Shown here in pieces: positions 25,157 to 31,879 of a stretch of 40,443 nucleotides of DNA. Origin of the DNA: Bacteroidota bacterium (lineage in GTDB: Bacteria; Bacteroidota; Bacteroidia; Sphingobacteriales; Sphingobacteriaceae). The notes beneath the pieces are model-generated. The model was not told the DNA's origin, did no database searches, and was given only the letters and a program-made list of their open reading frames with translations. How positions within the stretch are numbered: the stretch's first letter is position 1; the number at the start of each line of letters is the position of its first letter. The position numbers and the translations under genes are program-made. The stretch is from the NCBI GenBank assembly GCA_018267005.1, contig JAFDZK010000004.1:1-40443 (forward strand). Reading direction: 5' to 3'.

Positions 25157-25657
25157 CTATATTACTATATGATAAACACGGCCGGTACCGGAACTATTTG
25201 CCGTATCGAATTTATATTTTTTGTAAACCGACTTTGATACAAAATCCTTATCGACAACCGTAAAAGCTACCTGGCCTGAAAGTGACTTATTATCGCCGTT
25301 TACCAAATGATAAGTATCACCGGCATAGCTGAATGAATTATTGTTCAGCTTAATATTGTCAAAATCGAAAGTCGCTTTCAGATTGTTGACGAAGAAGCCC
25401 GCATCCTTAACCTTTTTGCTGATAAGCTCCAGGTTTACTGGCATATCCTTTTTAAAGGTGATCACAAACACGTTGCGGTTGAGGTCCGCTTTAATATCGT
25501 CAATGAAATTGAGCGTCCGGAGCGATTTATCTGTCGCTTTAGAACACATGGAACAGGTAAGTCCGCTTACCTGTAATTCGGCTTTGGTAAATTGAGCGTT
25601 TGCAATAGTACTTACTGAAAAGATTATCGGCAGTATGAATATTTTAAGAGTTTTCAT
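25157..25657 (-). CDS. Secreted heavy-metal-associated (HMA) domain protein
   Basis: The 166-residue product has a signal peptide ending in ANA (about residue 21) and an HMA fold. The metal motif is SGLTCSMCSKATDKSL (Cys35 and Cys38), followed by the ferredoxin-like strands VFVITFKKDMPVNLELISKKVKDAGFFV. A second part (about 95-166) is beta-rich and not assigned. The CxxC type usually binds Cu(I). The start at 25657 (MKTLKIFILP) is chosen over a TTG three codons upstream. It is between an HYC_CC_PP gene and a barrel gene, all on one strand. Confidence 0.85.
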   Translation of the reverse strand: MKTLKIFILPIIFSVSTIANAQFTKAELQVSGLTCSMCSKATDKSLRTLNFIDDIKADLNRNVFVITFKKDMPVNLELISKKVKDAGFFVNNLKATFDFDNIKLNNNSFSYAGDTYHLVNGDNKSLSGQVAFTVVDKDFVSKSVYKKYKFDTANSSGTGRVYHIVI

Positions 25658-25690
25658 GTTGATCAAAAATTAAATTGTAAAAAATAGAAT

Positions 25691-25714
25691 ACGGCAGGGT
25701 ATAAATCCTGCCTG
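25691..25714. other. Hairpin between the HYC_CC_PP gene and the HMA gene
   Basis: GGCAGG (25693-25698) pairs with CCTGCC (25707-25712), with an 8-nt loop. It is placed like the hairpin at 27584-27607 after the other HYC_CC_PP gene. It may set relative expression within the operon. Confidence 0.4.
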
Positions 25715-25738
25715 ATACCTGGTACAATAAAATTCTGA

Positions 25739-26125
25739 TCAAATTCTGAAGGTGCGGTTCTGAAGATAAATGCATCTATCCGGGAGCGGAGGAGGACCGC
25801 GATAGACCATATTTACAATAGCGGCGTTCTGGAAGATAGCAGTAAAATCGGCGTAGTTTAACGTCGCCAAAACTACCGGACATATCTTTACCGGCGCTGC
25901 AGAGGAGCTGTTTTGATGAGCATCTTTTATTTTCACCTCGATCCGGCTATCCTTGCAGCAATTCATTTTGCTCATTTTAAGCGCCTTGCCGTAAAGCGCA
26001 TCCGCCGGGGCATCTATCTTTATAGAAGCGATCTGGTCAAAACAATAGTGCAGATTAAGCGCAAAGCCGGAAGCTGTAACGAGGTACAGCAGCATCAACA
26101 GGATCGCGGCAGGCTTTTTAAACAT
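25739..26125 (-). CDS. HYC_CC_PP family protein (copy 2)
   Basis: The 128-residue protein has an N-terminal hydrophobic signal (MFKKPAAILLMLLYLVTASG) and the three marks of the family: HYC at 26-28, CC at 56-57 and PPP at 111-113. The four cysteines and the histidine probably bind metal, but the function is unknown. It ends in NRTFRI, as does its paralogue at 27634-28020 (NRNFRI); the two share the first 40 residues closely. It is transcribed from a very close promoter (see 26130-26161). Confidence 0.85.
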   Translation of the reverse strand: MFKKPAAILLMLLYLVTASGFALNLHYCFDQIASIKIDAPADALYGKALKMSKMNCCKDSRIEVKIKDAHQNSSSAAPVKICPVVLATLNYADFTAIFQNAAIVNMVYRGPPPLPDRCIYLQNRTFRI

Positions 26126-26129
26126 ATTA

Positions 26130-26161
26130 CAAATTTAAGTTATTGTGTGGCTCTTGTCAAA
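26130..26161 (-). promoter_or_regulatory. Promoter of HYC_CC_PP copy 2, predicted leaderless
   Basis: On the minus strand: TTTG (26161-26158), 20 nt, TAAATTTG (26137-26130), a perfect match to the Bacteroidota consensus. Only TAAT lies between the -7 box and the ATG at 26125, so the transcript would start at or next to the start codon. Confidence 0.7.
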
Positions 26162-26185
26162 TACACGCTTTGCTGCTATTCGCGC

Positions 26186-27559
26186 TTACATATCCATATT
26201 CATCGTCTTATTGTGGCTGTGGCCCATCATCATCAGCGACGGGTTAATGCGCAGGTAAACCTCGAACCCAATGGGTGCAGTGCCATAAAGCGCTTGCAAT
26301 GGCGTTGGCGAAACATTCAGCGTAGCCTGTACGCCGCCGGTCATGTTGGTTTGCCCGAAGCTGGTCAGTACCTGGTTTATGCCCAACGTCAGCTCATTGA
26401 TATCGAAATTAGGGTTTAGCGGATAGCTGCCCGTCAGGTTCAGCTCTTCAGCATCTTTTTGAACATACTCGTACCTGCCATAAACCCCTGTTTTGTGAAT
26501 TTGCCAACTGCTTTCCAGCAAAATGGATGGCAGCGTTTTCCCATTGTCGGAAAAATGGTTCTGGCCGTAAACCAGCGTGCTTGCGATGTAGCTGTCGCCG
26601 TTCAGCGTTTTGGTATAGATAGCCGAGGCCGTAAAACGATTGACATTTTGCTGCGGTTCGAGGGCTTCAGGACTATGTATCCAGCCGTTAGATGCCTGCA
26701 GAGCCCACTCGTCGGACGGATTGTATGACAGGCGCACGGAATAAGAATCAAACCTGGGCTTATCAAAGTTATATCTGTATTCGTCGGGTTCGCGGCCGGT
26801 GAATATCGAGCCTTCCAGCTTTACGTCCTTATACCTGAACCCCATCGTGGCTACGCCGAAAGTGATGTGTGTCGCATCGGCATAATGATGCGATAACGGC
26901 GCATCCGGGATGTTCATAGCGGAAAGCCGGTGCATGAACACGGGCGGACCGAGCGCCGGCTCTCCCGGGTAACCTACCGAAAGGGAAACATCGGCATCTT
27001 TGGCGATTCGTTGGGTATAATTCGGGCTGATCTCCGCAAACAGGTCGTGCGGATGCTGAATATCGACCAGCGGTTTGCCTTTATACGACTCGCCGGTCTG
27101 GAATAAAAGCGGGTAACCGCCGGGCCCGACCAGGAACGGGTCGAAAGAGAACATGGTATTGACGGAAAACAAGCCATTTTTACCGACTTGTCGCTGCGTC
27201 ATCGCCATAAACCAGTTGGGTACATCAAACTGGCTGCCGCCACGGCTGCCCTGTTTAAAAAAATCCTGTTTGGTATAACGAATAAAAAAGCTGCCGTGTA
27301 TCATCGTCATCCACTTTTTGCCGTGGAACATGTAGCCGTACATCGGCGTCTGGTCGGGTACCCACGAGGTGCCCGATCCGTCGCGGTTCATCGGCAAATC
27401 AAGCGAGTATTGGCTGTTCATCATCATAGGCTTGCCGGAGTCCATTTGCATGTGCATGCCGCCCATATCCATGCCTTTCATGGACGTATCCTTTTTAGCT
27501 TGTGCGAGTAATGTCCCGCTTAGCAGAAATAGTATCGTAGTTATTCTTAAAGTCTTCAT
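26186..27559 (-). CDS. Met/His-rich outer-membrane barrel protein, probably copper related
   Basis: The 457-residue product has a signal peptide (MKTLRITTILFLLSGTLLAQ), then a metal-binding-like stretch: MKGMDMGGMHMQMDSGKP and MMMN at about 27-48. A long strand-rich barrel follows (about 70-440). The C-terminus is again rich in Met and His (MMMGHSHNKTMNMDM). Met-rich clusters of this kind bind Cu(I) in CopA/PcoA-like proteins; here they sit at both ends of a barrel. It lacks the CopB/PcoB signature as far as I can see. It follows an HYC_CC_PP gene, which supports a metal role. It could be an outer-membrane copper channel or scavenger. Confidence 0.7.
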   Translation of the reverse strand: MKTLRITTILFLLSGTLLAQAKKDTSMKGMDMGGMHMQMDSGKPMMMNSQYSLDLPMNRDGSGTSWVPDQTPMYGYMFHGKKWMTMIHGSFFIRYTKQDFFKQGSRGGSQFDVPNWFMAMTQRQVGKNGLFSVNTMFSFDPFLVGPGGYPLLFQTGESYKGKPLVDIQHPHDLFAEISPNYTQRIAKDADVSLSVGYPGEPALGPPVFMHRLSAMNIPDAPLSHHYADATHITFGVATMGFRYKDVKLEGSIFTGREPDEYRYNFDKPRFDSYSVRLSYNPSDEWALQASNGWIHSPEALEPQQNVNRFTASAIYTKTLNGDSYIASTLVYGQNHFSDNGKTLPSILLESSWQIHKTGVYGRYEYVQKDAEELNLTGSYPLNPNFDINELTLGINQVLTSFGQTNMTGGVQATLNVSPTPLQALYGTAPIGFEVYLRINPSLMMMGHSHNKTMNMDM

Positions 27560-27583
27560 CTGATCAAAAATTAAATAGTAAGG

Positions 27584-27607
27584 TTTCCCGGTAGCGATGC
27601 CCGGAAA
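27584..27607. other. Hairpin between HYC_CC_PP copy 1 and the Met-rich barrel gene
   Basis: TTTCC/GGAAA, a C-C mismatch, then GG/CC, with an 8-nt loop. Downstream on the minus strand comes ATTTAATTTTTGATCA just before the ATG, which is also present before the HMA gene. Confidence 0.35.
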
Positions 27608-27633
27608 TTAGCTTTCGGCGTTTCTTATAATGA

Positions 27634-28020
27634 TCAGATCCTGAAATTACGGTTGGCGAGATAAACCGGACCTGTACTTAACGCGCCGGGAGGCTTCGTG
27701 TAAGAAGAAGCAGCCAGGTAATGGGTGGGTGCGCTGAAGTTCCAATTCGATGCCACAATAAAAAGCAGTTCTTCGTTGAATATCTTCGAAACGGATGACT
27801 TCGCCGAAGGTTCGTGCGAATCTTTAACTTTTACTTCGATGCGCTTATCGCGGCAGCATTTCTTTTTGGCGGTAAAAAGGCTTTTCGAGCATGTTTTAGC
27901 CGGTGCATCAATTTTGACGGACGCAAGTTCGCCGAAGCAATAATGCATGTTTAGCGCAAAGCCGGTAGCCGTAACAAGGTACAGCAGGGTGAGGATGATC
28001 GCGGCCGGCTTTCTTAGCAT
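27634..28020 (-). CDS. HYC_CC_PP family protein (copy 1)
   Basis: The 128-residue protein has signal MLRKPAAIILTLLYLVTATG, HYC at 26-28, CC at 55-56 in KKKCCRDKR, one further Cys at 44, and PP at 110-111. It is a paralogue of 25739-26125 with the same length and the same ending. Family function is unknown; cysteine and histidine content and the neighbouring HMA protein point to metal. Its promoter box lies four bases before the ATG, as in the other copy. Confidence 0.85.
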   Translation of the reverse strand: MLRKPAAIILTLLYLVTATGFALNMHYCFGELASVKIDAPAKTCSKSLFTAKKKCCRDKRIEVKVKDSHEPSAKSSVSKIFNEELLFIVASNWNFSAPTHYLAASSYTKPPGALSTGPVYLANRNFRI

Positions 28021-28024
28021 ATTA

Positions 28025-28032
28025 CAAAGCTA
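28025..28032 (-). promoter_or_regulatory. -7 element of HYC_CC_PP copy 1
   Basis: On the minus strand TAGCTTTG, an exact TAnnTTTG match, is followed by TAAT and the ATG at 28020, the same arrangement as the paralogue. No good -33 TTTG is seen. Confidence 0.6.
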
Positions 28033-28064
28033 AGCACTACGATCATAATTCCTAACAGCATTGA

Positions 28065-29771
28065 TCAGTTAGGTGTAATAATTGACTTATTGCGGGTAAG
28101 GGAATTGATCGCCGACGCAATAATGATCACCAAAAAGCACCCTATTGCATTTAGCCACAGGTAAGCGATAACATTGAAAAAGCCCATGAGGCAAATGATG
28201 GCTTCGCTGATCACAGCAGCTACGAACACCGATGTGCCGTTGATGCGCTTGAGGAAAAAGGCCACCACGAATACCCCGAGGATGGTGCCGTAGATATACG
28301 AGCCCAGCTCGTTTACTGCTTCGAGCAGATTACCCATCTTGCCTGCGTAAAGCGCCATCACGATGCAGATCACTCCCCAGAATACTGTTGCAAGGCGGGA
28401 TGCTTTCAGGTAAGTCTCGTCGGTGCCGCCGGGGTTGATGCTGCGCTTGTAGATATCGACAACCGTAGTAGACGCAAGAGAGTTGAGCGCGCTGGCCGTC
28501 GAGCCCATCGATGCCAGGAACACGATGGCGATCAGCAGGCCGATCAGGCCCTTCGGCAGAAAGTGCGTGACAAAGTCGAGGAAAACGTAGTTGGTATCGT
28601 TGGCGGCGTCCGTTTTATTGTCATTTTTTTTGATGAGCGCGATGGCGTCTTTCCTGATCGACGTTTGCCTCGAATTTGCTTCTTTCAGGCTCAATGTTGC
28701 ACTATTTATGCTCAATTCTGTCCCATTTTGGACCGCCTGGGTATACTTTTCGGCCAAAGCTTTTTTCTGTTGAAAAGCGTCGGCATATCGTTGTTCCAGG
28801 GCTTTGTATTGGGCACTATACTGGCTCTTTTTGATCTGTTGTACTTCATACCGGTTGAAGAACAATGGCGGCTGGTTGAACTGGTAAAAGGCGAAAACCA
28901 GTATGCCTATAAGCAGGATCAGGAACTGCATCGGTACTTTGATCAGCCCGTTCATGATCAGCCCCAAACGGCTTTGCCCGATGGAGCTGCCTGTTAGGTA
29001 ACGCCCAACCTGGCTCTGATCGGTGCCGAAATACGATAGCTGCAGGAAGAAGCCGCCGAGCAGGCCGCTCCAAACGGTGTAGCGGTTGTCCAGGTCGAAT
29101 TTCCAGTCGATCACATTCATGCGGCCGAGCTTACCCGCGAGGTGCAGGGCTTTGGTAAACCCAACGCCTTGCGGCAGCAGGTAAACTACTAACACGGCGG
29201 CCAGGAACATACCGGCGAAAATGATGCTCATTTGCAGCAGTTGCGTATAGGACACCGCTTTGGTACCGCCGTAAACGGTGTAAAAGATCACTAAACCGCC
29301 TATAAAGAGTGTCGTATAAACCGTATTGATATCCAGTATGGTCGACAAAATGATAGACGGCGCATAAATGGTGATGCCGGTCGATAACCCGCGTTGTATG
29401 AGAAACAGCAAAGCCGTGAGTGACCGCGTTTTCAGATCGAAACGTTGCTCCAGGAATTCGTAGGCCGTATAAACCTTCAGCTTGCTGAACATCGGCACAA
29501 AGGTGGTACATAGTACAATGGTGGCCAGCGGCAGGCCGAAGTAAAACTGTACGAACCGCATCCCGTCGGAATAAGCCTGACCCGGCGCTGACAGGAAAGT
29601 GATAGCGCTGGCCTGCGTGGCCATCACCGAGAGGCCCACGGTATACCAGGGCATGGAGCGGCCGGCGACAAGGAACTGGTCCATACTTTGATGACGGCCG
29701 CTTTTCCAAATGCCGTAAACGACGATGGTAAGCAAGGTTATCCCGAGGACGATCCAGTCTATTAAACTCAT
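28065..29771 (-). CDS. Sodium:solute symporter (SSS family)
   Basis: The 568-residue inner-membrane transporter takes up a solute with sodium. The SSS opening is intact (DQFLVAGRSMPWYTVGLSVMATQASAITFL, with the Na-site region SAITFLSAPG), as are GGTKAVSYTQLLQ and SMGSTASALNSLASTTVVDIYKR. About 13 helices. Between helices near 300 and 395 there is a polar, coiled-coil-like insert (YKALEQRYADAFQQKKALAE), which makes the protein longer than simple SSS members. The substrate is not evident; sugars or amino sugars are common in this group. It is the third gene of an operon with two small membrane proteins. Confidence 0.9.
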   Translation of the reverse strand: MSLIDWIVLGITLLTIVVYGIWKSGRHQSMDQFLVAGRSMPWYTVGLSVMATQASAITFLSAPGQAYSDGMRFVQFYFGLPLATIVLCTTFVPMFSKLKVYTAYEFLEQRFDLKTRSLTALLFLIQRGLSTGITIYAPSIILSTILDINTVYTTLFIGGLVIFYTVYGGTKAVSYTQLLQMSIIFAGMFLAAVLVVYLLPQGVGFTKALHLAGKLGRMNVIDWKFDLDNRYTVWSGLLGGFFLQLSYFGTDQSQVGRYLTGSSIGQSRLGLIMNGLIKVPMQFLILLIGILVFAFYQFNQPPLFFNRYEVQQIKKSQYSAQYKALEQRYADAFQQKKALAEKYTQAVQNGTELSINSATLSLKEANSRQTSIRKDAIALIKKNDNKTDAANDTNYVFLDFVTHFLPKGLIGLLIAIVFLASMGSTASALNSLASTTVVDIYKRSINPGGTDETYLKASRLATVFWGVICIVMALYAGKMGNLLEAVNELGSYIYGTILGVFVVAFFLKRINGTSVFVAAVISEAIICLMGFFNVIAYLWLNAIGCFLVIIIASAINSLTRNKSIITPN

Positions 29772-29850
29772 GTGAAAGCTGAAGGCTAAAAGCTGAAAGC
29801 AAAAAGCTATCGCTGAATATCAGCAGTTTTTGGCAAGTTAAAGGAAAATC

Positions 29851-29976
29851 CTATTTAAATGACAAAGTGATGAGCCAAAAGACGAAAATTAAAAAAACCA
29901 GCCATACGATCACAATACCGTAAAACTGGTTCCAGCTTTTTATAAAGGCGGGCAGATCGGGATCAGCGTTCTTCAC
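29851..29976 (-). CDS. 41-residue single-span membrane protein
   Basis: GTG at 29976 to TAG at 29851. The product (VKNADPDLPAFIKSWNQFYG, then IVIVWLVFLIFVFWLITLSF, K) has a polar start and one strong membrane helix. Its start overlaps the end of the 63-residue gene by 14 nt, so translation is probably coupled, and the symporter gene follows after 79 nt. It could be a small subunit or helper of the symporter. A TTG a few codons upstream could also serve as start. Confidence 0.6.
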   Translation of the reverse strand: MKNADPDLPAFIKSWNQFYGIVIVWLVFLIFVFWLITLSFK

Positions 29977-30154
29977 GACCCCTAACAAATACCTTCAGGA
30001 ATAATGCCGCCAGTAACAAGCCCAAAACACCGCCGACAAATATCCAGGTAAAACCGTCGTTGATAACAGCGCCTGTAAACAGGCCGCAAACCAACGCTAC
30101 AACGTAATACAGGTAATCGTAGCTTTTTTCTTCTTCTTTGGCGTGATGTTCCAT
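29963..30154 (-). CDS. 63-residue membrane protein of the symporter operon
   Basis: A charged N-terminus (MEHHAKEEEKSYD) is followed by two hydrophobic segments (YLYYVVALVCGLFTGAVI and WIFVGGVLGLLLAALFL) and a basic tail. It heads the operon and is preceded by a clear promoter. The layout resembles small stress or assembly proteins but no family is recognised. Confidence 0.65.
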   Translation of the reverse strand: MEHHAKEEEKSYDYLYYVVALVCGLFTGAVINDGFTWIFVGGVLGLLLAALFLKVFVRGREER

Positions 30155-30175
30155 AGTATGCTTATTTCAACCCTG

Positions 30176-30206
30176 CAAAAGTAATTGTTTATATGATGTA
30201 TAGCAA
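30176..30206 (-). promoter_or_regulatory. Promoter of the symporter operon
   Basis: On the minus strand: TTG (30206-30204), 20 nt, TACTTTTG (30183-30176), an exact -7 match. It lies 21 nt before the ATG at 30154. Confidence 0.65.
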
Positions 30207-30209
30207 TAC

Positions 30210-31073
30210 TTAAAGTGCAATAGTAAAATTATAAGCATCGCCCTTATTTCTGAAAGCGATGCTGAAGCTGTTGCTGCCAACATTTACTACCTGGAATTTG
30301 CTAACGTTATGTTCGCCCTGAAGGTTGCCATCAATGTAAATAATGCCGTTATCACTGCTTATATTGCTGATTTCGAAGCTCTTTTTAATATCATCCTGGG
30401 AAACATCGCTTGAACTGGCGCCTAATGCAAATTTCTTTACAGCGGTAAATGTTTTACCTGTGCTGATAAGTTTCCTGAACTGATCATAATCGGGCAATGT
30501 ATTTGAATAGGCCACACCCGTAAGGTCGGTTTCCGATGTAGAACCGCTCGTAAAGTAGCTTCCATATTTATTTCCTTCGGTACGCTGGTTTGCCAGGTAG
30601 ATTACATTGGCTCCAAACATCGCTGCCTGCACTTTTAACTTGCGATAAGCGCGTTCCTTTACGCGTTCCTGGTTTGAGTACACGGTTGTTCCCTTGGCCT
30701 TCGAACTCACCTCCCCAAATTTATAGAGACCTTTTACCTCATCTTCAACCGAGGTAATGGCAACCTTGTCGTAATCCATCACGCCGTTGATCTGCTTGTA
30801 AGAGGTCGCCTCTGCGAACGTTTGTGTGCGCCCGCTTTTGAACACAACTTTTTGAACCGTGTTCTTGTAAATGGTGTTTAACAATTCTTCCCCCGGGTAA
30901 GTGAACTTGATTGCGTCGGGAGTGATCTCCTTTATTGAACAGGCAATTTTTTTGTTATTCATGTAAAGGGTATCAGATTGCGAGTAGCCGTAAGTTGCTA
31001 TCGACGACAACAGCAGCAATGACGAAAAAAAAGATGCGGCCGGAAAGGCGGCCTTTGTGAAAAAAGTGGTCAT
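30210..31073 (-). CDS. Secreted protein of unknown function
   Basis: The 287-residue product has a long signal sequence ending near GYSQ (residue 32). The next part (DTLYMNNKKIACSIKEITPD, AIKFTYPGEELLNTIYKNTV, QKVVFKSGRTQTF) resembles a pattern common in secreted Bacteroidota proteins, where a small beta domain begins with an I-x-C-x-I strand. The middle (about 105-165) is helical, with AYRKLKVQAAMFGANVIYLAN, a YbjQ-like or lipoprotein-sensor flavour that I cannot confirm. The end is beta-rich. It stands alone with a candidate promoter upstream. Confidence 0.6.
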   Translation of the reverse strand: MTTFFTKAAFPAASFFSSLLLLSSIATYGYSQSDTLYMNNKKIACSIKEITPDAIKFTYPGEELLNTIYKNTVQKVVFKSGRTQTFAEATSYKQINGVMDYDKVAITSVEDEVKGLYKFGEVSSKAKGTTVYSNQERVKERAYRKLKVQAAMFGANVIYLANQRTEGNKYGSYFTSGSTSETDLTGVAYSNTLPDYDQFRKLISTGKTFTAVKKFALGASSSDVSQDDIKKSFEISNISSDNGIIYIDGNLQGEHNVSKFQVVNVGSNSFSIAFRNKGDAYNFTIAL

Positions 31074-31108
31074 ATATCAGTTTAAGTTTATAGAATAGTG
31101 ATGGAAAG

Positions 31109-31116
31109 CAAAAATA
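31109..31116 (-). promoter_or_regulatory. -7 element of the 30210-31073 gene
   Basis: On the minus strand TATTTTTG, an exact TAnnTTTG match, lies about 35 nt before the ATG; TTTC lies at the -33 position. The surrounding 200 nt (31074-31280) are very AT-rich and hold the start regions of two divergent genes, with no open frame. Confidence 0.45.
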
Positions 31117-31280
31117 TTATTTTTATTATTAAATAAGAAAATAATTCTTACCATAACTAATAAGATTAACTTTTGAAAGAATATTTTTAGTTCTAACTAT
31201 TTTTCCTAATATAGCGCCTGCCAAAAATTTATAAACTTATATCATTTATTTTTTCACAATTAACACACATCCAAAACTTT

Positions 31281-31736
31281 ATGAAGAAGTTATTTTTATT
31301 GCTTTTTGTCGTAATGGTGTATTATGCTGACACGGCTAACGCGCAGATCTACAACACCTCGGCAGGATTAAGCGTTGAAATGGGCACCGGCTCGACCCTG
31401 GTAGGACCGGCTATTAATCATTTTTTCGACCAACACAGTTCAGCACAGGGCGAATTATTATTCGGTGGAGGCAGTACTTTCATTTCGGCATTTTATCATT
31501 ATAACGATGCGGTCCAAAACGCCAAGGGACTGGATTGGTTCGTTGGAGCAGGCCCAGCTTTGGGTTTCGGTAACGGCAGCACCAGCTTTTATCTTCGTCC
31601 TGCAGCCGGCCTTGATTACAAAATAGATACAACGCCGCTTGACCTGTCGTTTGACTGGCGGCCTACCTTTTACGTGGGGAGCGGCTCGACATTTACCGCG
31701 GCCCGCTTTGGCTTAGGACTTCGTTTCTGTTTCTAA
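31281..31736 (+). CDS. Small outer-membrane beta-barrel protein
   Basis: The 151-residue product has a signal peptide (MKKLFLLLFVVMVYYADTANA) and about eight amphipathic strands, ending in the typical C-terminal pattern ARFGLGLRFCF with a terminal aromatic residue. Glycine and serine are frequent in turns (GTGSTL, GGGSTF, GNGSTS, GSGSTF). The length fits an eight-stranded barrel of the OmpX/OmpW size class. No specific role. It has its own terminator. Confidence 0.7.
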   Translation: MKKLFLLLFVVMVYYADTANAQIYNTSAGLSVEMGTGSTLVGPAINHFFDQHSSAQGELLFGGGSTFISAFYHYNDAVQNAKGLDWFVGAGPALGFGNGSTSFYLRPAAGLDYKIDTTPLDLSFDWRPTFYVGSGSTFTAARFGLGLRFCF

Positions 31737-31754
31737 ATGCTCTCATTATAACAT

Positions 31755-31787
31755 AAAACCATCTTCAGTTTTGGAGATGGTTTTTTA
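31755..31787 (+). terminator. Rho-independent terminator after the small barrel gene
   Basis: AAAACCATCT (31755-31764) pairs with AGATGGTTTT (31775-31784), with a 10-nt loop; Ts continue to 31786. Confidence 0.9.
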
Positions 31788-31814
31788 TTTTCCGGTTGTG
31801 ACCTGTTTGGTTCG

Positions 31815-31822
31815 TACTTTTG
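31815..31822 (+). promoter_or_regulatory. -7 element of the Omp85-type gene
   Basis: TACTTTTG is an exact TAnnTTTG match. A transcript starting about 7 nt later would have a leader of about 50 nt to the TTG start at 31880. Confidence 0.5.
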
Positions 31823-31879
31823 TCCTGTCAAAACTTTAAAATACCGCCCAATGCCGAGATATAGCTGATAAGCGCCGCT

